A stretch of 64,000 nucleotides of DNA, from positions 34,356,289 through 34,420,288 of the forward strand of contig JAQFVV010000002.1 in assembly GCA_028023455.1 (NCBI GenBank), written 5' to 3'. The DNA is from Epiperipatus broadwayi. Lineage: Eukaryota; Onychophora; Udeonychophora; Euonychophora; Peripatidae. Shown piece by piece: positions 44,775-54,550 of the stretch. The number at the start of each line of letters is the position of its first letter. Within the stretch, counting starts at the first letter, position 1. Below the pieces are notes generated by a model that saw only the letters and a list, made by a program, of their open reading frames with translations, was not told where the DNA came from and did no database searches. Position numbers and translations under genes: made by a program.

Positions 44775-45409
44775 TTAAAAATAAAATTGTTCAAGAATGC
44801 TTTCTAGAGGGATTCCACTTTTATAGAAACAAATTTCAGATTCTTTGAATCTGTAATAAACATATCAGTTAAAATAGAATTTAAACCATAATAAAAGAGA
44901 GGAAAAAATCCCAAACAATCTAATTTTGATAATAAAATGCTATGACTAACTATATCAAAAGCCTTACTAAAATCAAAATATATTACATCTAAATAACCCT
45001 GTTCATTTATAGCTTTATCTATATGATCATTCATTATTACTAAATTTGTCTCTATTGATCTATTTGGGATAAACCCATGCTGAAAACTGGGAATATATAT
45101 CTTAACTTGAAATAATAGAAAATTATATACACATCTTTCAAAAATGTTTGACATATTGCATAACAATGATATTGGCCTATAGTTTTTTGGATCATTTTTA
45201 TCCCCCTTCTTCCAAATTGGAACAACTTTAGATAATTTATATTTATTATAAAAAACAGGTTTTTGTAAAAATAAAGTAAAAATATGACTTAGAGCTGGAG
45301 CTATAAACTTTGCGCAACTCTTAGTGATGAACACAGGGATATCATCATTAGGAACAGATTTGTTACCTTTTATACCTTTAATAGCATCAATTACCTCATC
45401 ATTTGACAT
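44775..45409 (-). pseudogene. APE-type LINE reverse transcriptase, 3'-cut
   Basis: The 201-aa frame carries RT blocks in order: KGNKSVPNDDIP (14-24), KVVPIWKKGD (61-70), NYRPISLL (76-83), QHGFIPNRS (110-118) and the motif A segment YFDFSKAFD (144-152) with its catalytic Asp. It would have copied LINE RNA at the target. After residue 190 a frameshift leads to SGIPLESILEQFYF, the motif B equivalent of SGVPQGS. The YADD block and the rest are missing because the element ends against the Penelope pseudo-LTR at about 44770. Jockey/CR1-like group. Confidence 0.88.
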
Positions 45410-45830
45410 CTATAAACTTAAATTTAATGTTAGCAAAATCTTTAACATATGACCAAAAACTCTTTGGATAATATTTAATATCTCTTTGCATATTATCAAT
45501 ATACACATATAATGACAGATTTTTCGAAACAATTTCTTGAAATTAACAAAGTTATTCCAATAAAATATAGATTTATATACATATAATTTATGATACCTCC
45601 TTTTTATCATTAGAATTAATATAAGTTTACCAGAAAACCAAACAGGATATCTATTCCTATCACTTTTACTTTGAGACAGAGGTATCCAATTATCCATAAT
45701 ATTTATCGTAGCATCATTAAAAGTTACAACTGCATTATCAATATCATTTAAAGAACAAATTTCGTTCCATCTAAAATTTGAGACATGATAATAAAGACTC
45801 AAATAATTACCTTTTTTATAATTTCTTTAT
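45410..45830 (-). pseudogene. APE-type LINE linker between endonuclease and RT
   Basis: The 130-aa frame 45802-45410 shows YPVWFSGKL followed by KRRYHKLY and an aromatic-basic segment, the usual pattern between endonuclease and RT in jockey/CR1-type LINEs (P-W-x-S-x-x-L, then K-x-x-x-H). One frameshift separates it from the RT frame at 45409/45410. Confidence 0.75.
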
Positions 45831-46345
45831 ATTTGTCTAACGTTATCTGTTTTAACAAAATTTATATCTATAGAAAATTCTCAGCAAGGATGATGCAAAT
45901 CCTCATTAACTAATGGTGATCCTTTTTTACCATCCAAATAACAAAAATTAGTCAAGACTAAATCAAGTATTTTACTAAAATCATTATATACAAAATTAAA
46001 TTGAGTAAACCAAGTATATAAAAAAATTATAAAATTCCTTGACTCTTCTGTAAATAATAATCTGAATAATTATTCCCATTTGCTGAAAACGTAGATGGGA
46101 CATTAAAATCCCCCACTAATAATATATAATGTTTATAAGAGATTAACTTATTCTCCAAAATTTCGAATGCCAAAGCAGCTGAGTTAATATAACATTTGGA
46201 GGAATATATAAATTACCAATTAATAGTTGACTTTTGTGAGGTAGTAAGTAAAACCTCAACCCAAATAGTCAATAGTATCAATATCAATGATAATTTCACT
46301 ACAAAACACCTCTTTTTTTCGTGCTATGAAGCTTTATTTATATCA
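45830..46345 (-). pseudogene. APE-type LINE endonuclease, heavily frameshifted
   Basis: The minus strand contains GNLYIPPN-like residues around 46200 and HYILLVGDFNVPST at about 46090-46131. GDFN with its Asp and Asn is a catalytic block of apurinic-like endonucleases, which nick the target. A preceding phrase, EVFCSEI, and following frames are broken by stops. Confidence 0.75.
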
Positions 46346-46369
46346 CTATTTTCATTCTAAAAAGTAGAA

Positions 46370-46790
46370 TAATTAATCTCATTCATTTCAAAATTATCCG
46401 GTAGATTATTTAACAAAATATTTTTATTGCATAAAAGAAAAAGTTGTTTTATTTGTTCCATAATTGAGAAGAATTTATAATTTTCTTTATAAATATAAGA
46501 CTTTAATAATATATTTTCTAGAGTCAATCCTTCCACTTTCTGTGTCAGTTAAACAAAATAATTATCATGATAATAATAATAATTTAATTTAGTACATTTA
46601 ACAGATTTTACATCCAAACAAAATGGCACAGTTAATCTAGTTCACAAAGCATTTGCAGAATTTTTTGTACAGCAGTCCTAAATGTTCTATCATTTGTAAA
46701 ATGTTTAATAATTCTATAGTTTTCTAATTGATAAAGCTTTTATTTAATCTATGAATTATTTCAAGAAGTTCAAAATTCAGCATACAATCA
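46370..46790 (-). pseudogene. Probable end of LINE ORF1
   Basis: On the minus strand LENILLKSYIYKENYKFF, then MEQIKQLFLLCNKNILLNN and NEINYSTF-stop (46535-46375) precede the endonuclease by about 40 bp, where ORF1 normally ends. Upstream frames to about 46790 are too broken to assign. No zinc knuckles were seen. Confidence 0.45.
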
Positions 46791-46949
46791 TACCATCATA
46801 TTGTTCCAACCAATGATTAAACCTAACTATTATAAATATCTTACCAATCCAGCAATGACTTTGCTACTGGATGATGATGATATATATTGCTTTATTAGGC
46901 TAAGAAATACAAGTAACTCAAAATCAATCATGAGATACCTCTCCTTTAT

Positions 46950-47175
46950 TGATATTCATCATCATCATTATCAACCATTATCAATCCACTGCAGGATGAA
47001 GGTCTCTCCAAGTTTAATCCATCTTCTCCGATCTTTAGCTTCTCTTCTCCACATCACCCCTACACATTTTCTTATTTCATCCATCCATCTTACATGTGGT
47101 CTCCTTCTGGGTCTTTTACAATCTCTTGGAATCCAGTTTAAAATTTCAATTGTCCATCTATTATTGATATTAATT
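46950..47175 (-). mobile_element. RTE-type LINE 3' fragment, copy C
   Basis: The minus strand begins near RWTIEILNWIPRDCKR and continues with VRWMDEIRKCVGV and LGETFILQW in broken frames. It ends in a TGATGATGAT microsatellite (46955-46968), as copies A, B and D do. The plus-strand frame 46801-47208 over it is a shadow. Confidence 0.78.
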
Positions 47176-47220
47176 CTACTAAAATATTATAAAAAGTTTA
47201 TTTATTGAATTTTATAAAAT

Positions 47221-47361
47221 AACTACAAATGAAGGCGTCTTGCATTGGTGGTCGAGAGGTCAGCGCGACTGCCTTGCACTTGCAGGCAGTTGCCCGGGTT
47301 GCGGGTTCGCGTCCCGGCCGATGCTATGACACTTAAAAAAAAAAAAACTACAAATGAAGGC
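47221..47361 (+). mobile_element. SINE-A, copy 6, best preserved
   Basis: The body 47237-47345 has the cloverleaf-like acceptor pair GCATTGG (5') and CCGATGC (3'), seven pairs with one G-T. It has the A-box-like TGGTCGAGAGGTCAGCGCG, of tRNA-Leu/Ser style, a long hairpin ACTGCC...GGCAGT where an anticodon arm would be, and B-box-like GGTTCGCGTCCC. A CTATGACACTT extension and A13 tail follow. The 16-bp target duplications AACTACAAATGAAGGC are exact, so the insertion is young. Confidence 0.95.
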
Positions 47362-47364
47362 ATG

Positions 47365-47935
47365 TTTAAACACGACTACATATGAATATATTTACATACA
47401 TAATTTTTTTTTAACCCTTCTAGATTTCTTCAGTTTGGGGAATAAAGAATCAGGCCTTTAAGCACTTTAACGGCACAGGGAAAAAGAAATCTGTAATTTG
47501 ATCAGTTTATATATTATATTTCAATCATTTCATACTCAATCATTATTTCATTTATCAAATGTGACTATACTTTCATATAACAAATATTCACAGCTTCATT
47601 GGGGGAAAACGTATCACATCTAAGCATTAATATTTTTTTATTCTACAATCTTATGTTTGACATCTTTCCATTGATTAATGGTATATCTGGACATCTTAAT
47701 CTAATTCCCTTCCCTAAAAGAAAAAGAAGTAAACATTCAGTGGTTATGGATGACTGAACACCGCTGGTTAAACTCAATCATGCTTGATGAGGCATAAAAG
47801 CCTGAAATTAATCTTTACATTCAGATTGGCTAAAATCTCTTTAAAAAATCATTTAAAAAGTTGTTGTTTTTTTTTTTAAAAATCCAGTTTAGCATCTATT
47901 TTTTAAACTGAATTGCAATATCATTTAATGTTTTA
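47365..47935. other. Non-coding stretch
   Basis: Nothing was recognised. Confidence 0.45.
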
Positions 47936-47939
47936 CAAC

Positions 47940-48240
47940 TAATAATCAAAACTATTTGTGTGTGTATATATATATACACACACACAAATTCATCCTTTAG
48001 ATTTCCACCTTTATTGTTTAAAGGAAATTGTTATGACAACAGATTGAGATGGTTGATTGTTATGGATATTAAGTGTTGATTGCTTTCATGTATATATATA
48101 TATATATGTATGCGTAAATAAATGAAAGCAATCCACATCTAAACATCCCAAGAATCTCAAACTGTTTGCTGTCAAAGCAACCTTTTCTTATTATGATAAA
48201 GATGGCTGCCCATCATTATCTATGGTCTAAAATGTTTATA
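47940..48240. repeat. Foldback of repeat family E with a TG/TA/CA palindrome
   Basis: Two inverted family-E arms (about 48000-48090 and 48125-48225) share AATTGTTATGACAACAGATT-type and TGAAAGCAATC blocks. A near-perfect palindrome, ATTTGTGTGTGTATATA and its complement, precedes them at 47954-47989. A TA-rich hinge at 48092-48108 joins the arms. It is non-coding. Confidence 0.7.
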
Positions 48241-48244
48241 TAGA

Positions 48245-48450
48245 CAGTTAAAGATTGACACTTGACTGAACAACGTTGAAATTTACAATTCAATGAAGTT
48301 TTAAAACTTCATTAAACAGACAAATTAAACCTGTTTTGAACCAGGCTAACAAATAGTTCTAATTTTCAAATGGCACTGAAACTAAGTATTACCTAAATAA
48401 TAAAGCTAATAATGTTCAAGGCTAGATTGGTTTATAAATGTATACATGAA
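48245..48450 (-). repeat. Repeat family E, distal part
   Basis: Read on the minus strand, this matches 51170-51350: ATAAACC, AGCCTTAAGTATTATTG-like, AAGTAATACTT, GTGC-ATTTGAAAATTA and AACAGGTT. The order relative to the foldback at 48.0-48.2 kb fits one longer family E unit. Confidence 0.55.
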
Positions 48451-48455
48451 AGCAG

Positions 48456-49020
48456 TCCAACTCCCTACATCTATCCAATGTACCTTACACAACTGATACA
48501 CATGGCCACATACATGTGAAAAAACTAAATGATCTCCAATAAATATATTTCATGCTGAAACGGCACTCATCAGTTGGTCCATCCTCATCTCCCACACATA
48601 TATACAATCAGTGCTCAGTTTATATTAAGCTAGCAAATCTTTAAACTTTAATGGACAAGCTTCAATTTCTACTTTCTAACTCTTCAGCCATCCATTTCAT
48701 TGAAAATGCGAGGATGTAATACTCAAAGCCCTTGTTGAAGCCAATATTATTGTCATACCCATGTTGACCTTAGGTCAATCTGATCTCTCACACATAGGAT
48801 GTTAATATGACCATTTAATTATGAAGAAGAAATAAACTGCACAATGATTGTATATATGTGTGGGAGATAGTGATCTGAACCAACTGGTGAGTACTGGTTC
48901 AGCGTGAAATACATATATTGGAGATCATTCATGTGGTCACATGTATCAATTGTATAAAATAGATTGGATAGATGTAGGGAGCTTGAAAGTTTGAATTCAA
49001 GTTCCTTATAATTAAATTAA
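48456..49020. mobile_element. Inverted tRNA-related foldback, copy 2
   Basis: The arms 48456-48610 and 48845-49010 are inverted copies, for example CCCTACATCTATCCAAT and ATTGGATAGATGTAGGG, and CATCAGTTGGTCCA versus its relative near 48880. The B-box is decayed (TTTGAATTCAAGTTCC). The central 230 bp (CAATCAGTGCTCAGTTTATA through GACCTTAGGTCAATCTGATC) match the centre of the element at 1.1-1.7 kb. Confidence 0.75.
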
Positions 49021-49120
49021 GTTTAGTATAGGCAATGTAAATATATATCTTTTTAAATAGATAGTCCCAATGCTTTTTTAAGTTTTACAGTATTAGATAT
49101 AGCTTGATAAGTTATTATAA

Positions 49121-49127
<7 letters not shown>

Positions 49128-49163
<36 letters not shown>
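49128..49163. repeat. TA dinucleotide run
   Basis: About 18 uninterrupted TA units, the longest such tract I see in the window. Confidence 0.9.
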
Positions 49164-49164
<1 letters not shown>

Positions 49165-49166
<2 letters not shown>

Positions 49167-50540
49167 ACCACTCAATGAATATATGGTTTGAGAACATGTA
49201 TATATTCTGCATTACATGTGAAATCATTTATTAATAAATGATCAAATTAATTTTAAAAGAAATAATTAAGTCTTAATAAAGATAAAATATAAATTATGAT
49301 ATGTTTGAAAAAGTTTTTTGAGATGCAAACTTGCAAAAATAAAGTGTTGTGTCATTCTGTCATTAAAAAGAAAGGTAAAAGATTTAATATTAAAGAGCGA
49401 GTAGAAGGGGGGGGGGACAATTAACTCTGAGTAAAAAAGTTAAAACTAGTTCTCCCTTTTTATAAATTTAAATAGAAAAAAAAAATGTAAAAATGAAACT
49501 GAACTAAAATATATAATTTATAAATAAGAAAACTTTTAAATTTAAATTTACTTAAAAGATTACTTGACTGATAAAGAAAAGAAATAATAACTCCCATTGC
49601 ACTAATTAAAGAAACAAAAGAAAAGACTACAAACATTATCTTATCAAACCTTAGAATAATCTAAGCAAAAACTTAGATTAAAAAAAATACAAACTTAATT
49701 AATGAAATATAAAATTTAATTAAACCAGAATGAAGATTGATAAATAGAAAACAATGAGGGAAAAGTATATAAAAGGACCAAGAGATTCATTATTCATATT
49801 ATTATATTATATTACTATTGTTTGTATAGTCTGTATTCATTATTATTCAATATTGCAGTAATATAAAAAAACTTCCAAAGAAGAAAAGATGGAGAAGGGC
49901 CATTAACATTTCCAGCAAACTAGCAGTATGCAGAGCTAGACAATAACCAAAGTATGCAACTAGCCTTCAATCTCAGTGCTTTGTAACATCTGATGCTTTC
50001 CATCTAAGTCATGTTTGCCTCATGATCTGAAAACTATGGAAAATCTCTCTCCTTCATTGAAACATGGAAAATTAGCAAGAAGTCAAACCATCAATGCAAA
50101 GGAAAGGCCAACCGGTTGGTGATGAGCAAGTCAGGAACAAGCAAGGAATTGTATCCATGAAAAGTGCAATGTGATATCCACAAAAATCCTAGATAAATAT
50201 ATTCTTTATTATCCCAATCTAAAGATTTGACCATTTATTTGGATAAAAGACTAATGAACTTGATATTACAGCCACAGTAATATTTAATATCACTTACTTA
50301 AAATGTTGTCATATGATTTCATGCCTAGATATGTGCATATAGTAATTCATTGTGATGTGTTTTAATTACAAGTGTATATAAATTTTTAATATTGCTTCCA
50401 TTAGTTAGTATCTTGTATTTTAAATGTGTGTGTGTGCTTATATTTAAATCTTGCTATAATATATTTAATTATGGCTCTGTGTGAATAAATTAGTTGTTTG
50501 CTTAATTATTGCATGATTGATTATCTCTCTTATTATTGCT
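49165..50540. other. Unassigned stretch with a TATA-like site
   Basis: AGTATATAAAAGGACC at about 49765 looks like a TATA box. It is followed by a more GC-balanced segment, 49880-50210, rich in GA and without a long frame. This could be a decayed LTR or an exon of a non-coding transcript, but there is no second copy and no splice support. A G10 run lies at 49407-49416. Confidence 0.35.
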
Positions 50541-50599
50541 TCACTCATAGATTAAGTTACAGTTAATTATAAGTCTTGAGCAAGTATATCAAAAGGTTT

Positions 50600-50950
50600 T
50601 TTTTCTCTTTCTTTTCCACGATTGAGAAAAGGAGCTAGTTTGGGATATATCAAGTGCTAGATTGTACACCTGTCATCTGGCCATGCTGATTATATAATTT
50701 ATGATTGGCTAGCACCTGAGGTTAAGCCTCAAAATAAATAAGGTACTTTGGATGACAGGGTTTGAATCTAACAGCCAAGGAGTTCTATAGTCTCAAAAAG
50801 TGATCATAGGTTATACTTTGTATACCCTCCGTCTGGTTATAGGTACCATTGGTGTTTCATCTATCTGTGGTATTAGACTTCTCTGCTTGAAGGGTCGGCC
50901 TGCTGCAATAGTGAAAGTGTAGCAGGAGTGAAGAATGAGATTTTAAATAT
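50600..50950. other. GC-richer unexplained segment
   Basis: It contains ACCTGTCATCTGGCC near 50670 and GATGACAGGGTTTGAATC near 50752, which are partly inverted and include a weak B-box. CTGCTTGAAGGGTCGGCCTG follows near 50885. No copy was found elsewhere in the window and no frame spans it. Confidence 0.35.
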
Positions 50951-51054
50951 ATAATTACAGCAATTTTCTCCCACCTAGTTCAATATATATATATATTTCA
51001 ATCTCTGTGGTCATGTTGCAATCTTTAGTGTCTATATAAATATAAGGAACCATT

Positions 51055-51431
51055 AATAGAGGTGGGATTCCATCTCTATTGCTAAAAGAGGTTGCCTTGA
51101 CAACAGTTTGAAATTCTTGATTGTTATCTAAATTGGGATTGCCTAAGTGTTGAATGATTTCTAATGATTACTTATAAACCCATTTAGCCTTAAGTATTAT
51201 TGCACTTATCATTTAAGTAATACTTTGGGTGCAATTTGAAAATTATAATTGCAATTTGTAATGTTACAATTGACTATTTATTAGTATGTATTCAAAACAG
51301 GTTATAGTTACCTGTTTAAGGAGGTTTATTTAAACTTCTTTCTATCAATTATTTCAATCTCTCTGTTCCTTTATTGTTAAAAGGAGGATCCTTGACAACA
51401 GTTTGATTGTTATCTATATTGGGATTGTCTA
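51055..51431 (+). repeat. Repeat family E, longest copy
   Basis: It starts GGTGGGATTCCATCTCTATT and GGTTGCCTTGACAACAGTTT, continues through the distal part shared with 48245-48450, then repeats its first blocks from 51372 (TTGTTAAAAGGAGGATCC; CTTGACAACAGTTTG; TTGGGATTGTCTAAGTG). So two units are in tandem, the second cut by the hAT-type insertion. Confidence 0.65.
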
Positions 51432-51714
51432 AGTGGTCCTCAACCTTTTTGCATTTAAGAGCACATTCTATAATACCGGCCAGGTGGTGGGCACCATTTA
51501 TTTTTTCAATGTAAATTTATAATTGGATATTGTTAATGATAGACCCTTTTACGCTGTAAAAGTATAGTATGACCTACAATTTGATTACAATATAATAAAA
51601 TTAAATTTATTTGTAGCAGATAAATAATTTTTTATCGTGTTTGATAGCGGTGGGCACACGTAAAATGGTCTGCAGGTGCCATAGTGCCCGCGGGCATAGG
51701 GTTGAGGACCTCTG
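51432..51714. mobile_element. hAT-type MITE, about 283 bp
   Basis: The terminal repeats AGTGGTCCTCAACCTTTTTG and, at the other end, CATAGGGTTGAGGACCTCT are inverted and follow the CAGnGGTTCTCAACC pattern of many hAT transposons. The sequences just outside, GGATTGTC and GGATTATA, are a plausible degenerate 8-bp target duplication. Subterminal GGTGGGCACC and GGTGGGCACAC are also typical of that style. There is no transposase, so it would depend on a hAT transposase encoded elsewhere. It interrupts repeat E. Confidence 0.8.
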
Positions 51715-51719
51715 GATTA

Positions 51720-52170
51720 TATAAATATAATATTATACATAGAGCACATCTAAACCAAAATATGCTATTAGAACAATAAATCATAAGTCAAACATAGAAT
51801 TAACTCTAATGCATTGCAGTTCTTTCCACCAAAACCTAGTGACAATTTGAGGCAAATATTCAAATTTTATTTTAGTATTTAAACCTTTATTCTATAACAG
51901 AATTCAACATAAATTTTACTTGGTTTGTTACAAATCTAAGTTCACAGATGAAAAACATTCTAGAAAATCATATATATCATACATATATATATATGTTAAT
52001 ATATATATATTAACATTAAAATACGAGATTTGTGGAATTTGAATTGATGATGTTTGCTTCCCCTTTTGTTTTTGAATTTGTTTTGCAGATTTAAGGATTG
52101 TTTGTAAACCATTAAATTTATTATTTCAATTATAATTACAATTTTGTTTTTAATTAACGGACATTTTATT
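51720..52170. other. AT-rich non-coding stretch
   Basis: A small hairpin ACATATATATATATGTTAATATATATATATTAACAT-like region lies at 51977-52015. Nothing else was recognised. Confidence 0.45.
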
Positions 52171-52173
52171 TAT

Positions 52174-52240
52174 TTTACATATATATATAATTGAATTAAT
52201 GGCAACAAAGAATTTTTCCCTATTGATCAACTACATTAAT

Positions 52241-52271
<31 letters not shown>

Positions 52272-52322
52272 ATTGAATTAATGGCAACAAAGAATTTTTC
52301 TCTATTGATCAATTACATTAAA
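52174..52322. repeat. Direct duplication around an AC/AT microsatellite
   Basis: ATAATTGAATTAATGGCAAC through CTATTGATCAACTACATTA at about 52186-52236 recurs at 52269-52320 with two or three changes. Between them lie an ACACACACAC run and a TA run. The form suggests slippage or unequal exchange at the microsatellite. Confidence 0.88.
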
Positions 52323-52329
52323 TTTGAGA

Positions 52330-54545
52330 GAGAAAAAATTAACAATATCTTTGTTGCTCGAAGTTTAATCTTAGGACAAACACAAATCTATACAATACTG
52401 TTCTAAAATTTAAGATTGTTTTTATAATTATTAAATTATCACCAAAGATCAGTGCAGTTGAATTTGGACTGCTTGTAAATATACGTTAGTTTTTGTGATT
52501 TTTGTGTGTGTGTGTGTTTCAAAGCATTTGTTTAATATAATTTTTTTTAAAAAAAGATATTTCAAAAACTATATACATGAAAATATGAAAGGATATATTT
52601 TCATTGATTATTATAAAAACATTTTGTAAAATTAATTATAAATATTTAAATAAAGTCTAAAAAACCTATCGTTTCTTTGCTGTTTGAGCAGAACAATGAG
52701 AAGAGAGTTTCCAGATTTGATAACTTACTCAAGAATTAACCAATCAGAAAATAAATAAATGCTGAAACTCAATTGGCAGTTTGAAGCTGTGTCAGTAAGC
52801 AACCAACATCTTCAGAATATTTTTTTGAACTAATGACTTAAATTTAAATTAATACACATATATAATGGCAAAGTGAATCTAAACAAAAAATAATATTAAA
52901 AATAGCCGAAATCAAGTGATTTAGACCCACTGCACCCAGTGTCACCTCCATTGAGCATGGCTCATAATGTGTGAGTTAACAGTTTAGGTTTGAGCATAAT
53001 TCAAATATTATAAAGTCAAAATATTCCATGTCCATAATTTGTTAAATGATGTCTAAAAATTTTATATATACATATATATATATATTTAATTTTACAATCA
53101 CAGTATTTATTTAGGTTTTAAATATATTTTAATATTATAGTGATTACATATAGAATATTTTTATAATTTTAATATCACAGTAATAATTTAGATTTAAAAT
53201 AAACACCAGCATTAATATTAATTATAGTGATTTTACACATAGTACAATATTTATATTTCTAACAATCTAATTTTACTAATAAAAATTCTTAATACATGTA
53301 ACAATTTTATATCTCAATTCAAAGTATAACTTCATATATATATATATATAGAAAATATTTGGAGAAAATGCAAAATGTTTGACAGTATTGATACATTTCT
53401 GCCTCTTTTATTTTCCATCCTTTTTGCAGAATTCTTATTTGCTTTTTAGGTTGGACCATCATTCAAGAATAATAAATTCTGTAAATTACAACAGGAGTAA
53501 ATAAATGATGAAATAATTCACAAGAATATGAATATAACTGCTTGCAATAAATTAAAAATGGCAATTGTCTTATAAAGAAGCATAACTTTTAATAACTGAA
53601 TAACCCATTTTTTTACTTCAAAGAAAGAATAAAGTATTACACGTCATGCCAAATCAAAAAAAATTATGCATGCAAGAAAATATTGCAATAGGATCTTAAT
53701 TTGTCAAAGATGAATGCGATAAAATGACAATTGAAGGAATTTTTGAATATAGAAAAAATAATATTATTCATGATAATTTTGAGGTCAAAAAAGGGGGGGG
53801 GGACAGTAACACATTTTATCTATTTTAATTGTCATTTATAGGTTACCTTTTTATGTTTTTGGGAAAAATTACTCTCAAGAATAAATGATTGGAAATTTAA
53901 TGTAATATTAAATAATATTAACTTCTATCCTTATTTAGAAAGTAACAGTTTTGAAATGTATTAAGTTATGATAAAAACAAAAGAGAATAGATGTTTTAGA
54001 AAGGAAATTGATTACTACATTTGAATATATTTAATATAATAATAAGTCATTAGTTTTAGAGATATTTTTTGTTCTAAATAATGAAGATTCAGAGTAGCAT
54101 CTTTGAAACTTTATTATTATTGATTTATAATTATTTTAAATGTATCACTTTTTATCTCACATTTTGTTTTGCTAACTGCGTTAAAAATGTATTTATTGCC
54201 TCCTAATTTTTAAAATGAAATATGAGTATATATATATATAGTAATAACAAAAAAAAAATATAATGGAAATTAATTATTATATACAGTCTTTCAATCCACA
54301 GAAGTTGAGTTAATTCCTTAACCTGCCTTAACTGCCATTAAATTCAAAAAACAAAATGGAAGCAAATGTCATTAACTCAAATCCCATAAATCCCGAATTT
54401 TAATTTGGCAGTTGAGGCAGCTTAAGAAATTAACTGAAAGTACTTTTTCAAATTGAAAGGGTGTATATAATAATTAATTACCATTATTATTTTTATTGTT
54501 ATTACAATAGTTTTTTAATTAACAAACATTTTATTTGTATTACAC
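52330..54545. other. AT-rich non-coding stretch
   Basis: No element was recognised. It contains a GT run (52504-52518), TA runs near 53337 and 54226, and a G10 run at 53793-53802. Confidence 0.45.
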
Positions 54546-54550
54546 ATATA

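Noticed and set aside
46801-47208. 135-codon plus-strand frame
   Set aside because: Its second half is the antisense of RTE copy C on the minus strand; the His-rich part is the TCATCA microsatellite read through.
47237-47345. Functional tRNA gene
   Set aside because: It has pol III boxes and acceptor pairing, but the anticodon arm is an over-long hairpin, and target duplications with an A tail show a retroposed SINE.
49128-49163. Replication origin or promoter at the long TA run
   Set aside because: Similar TA runs are frequent in the window and no associated motif or gene was found.
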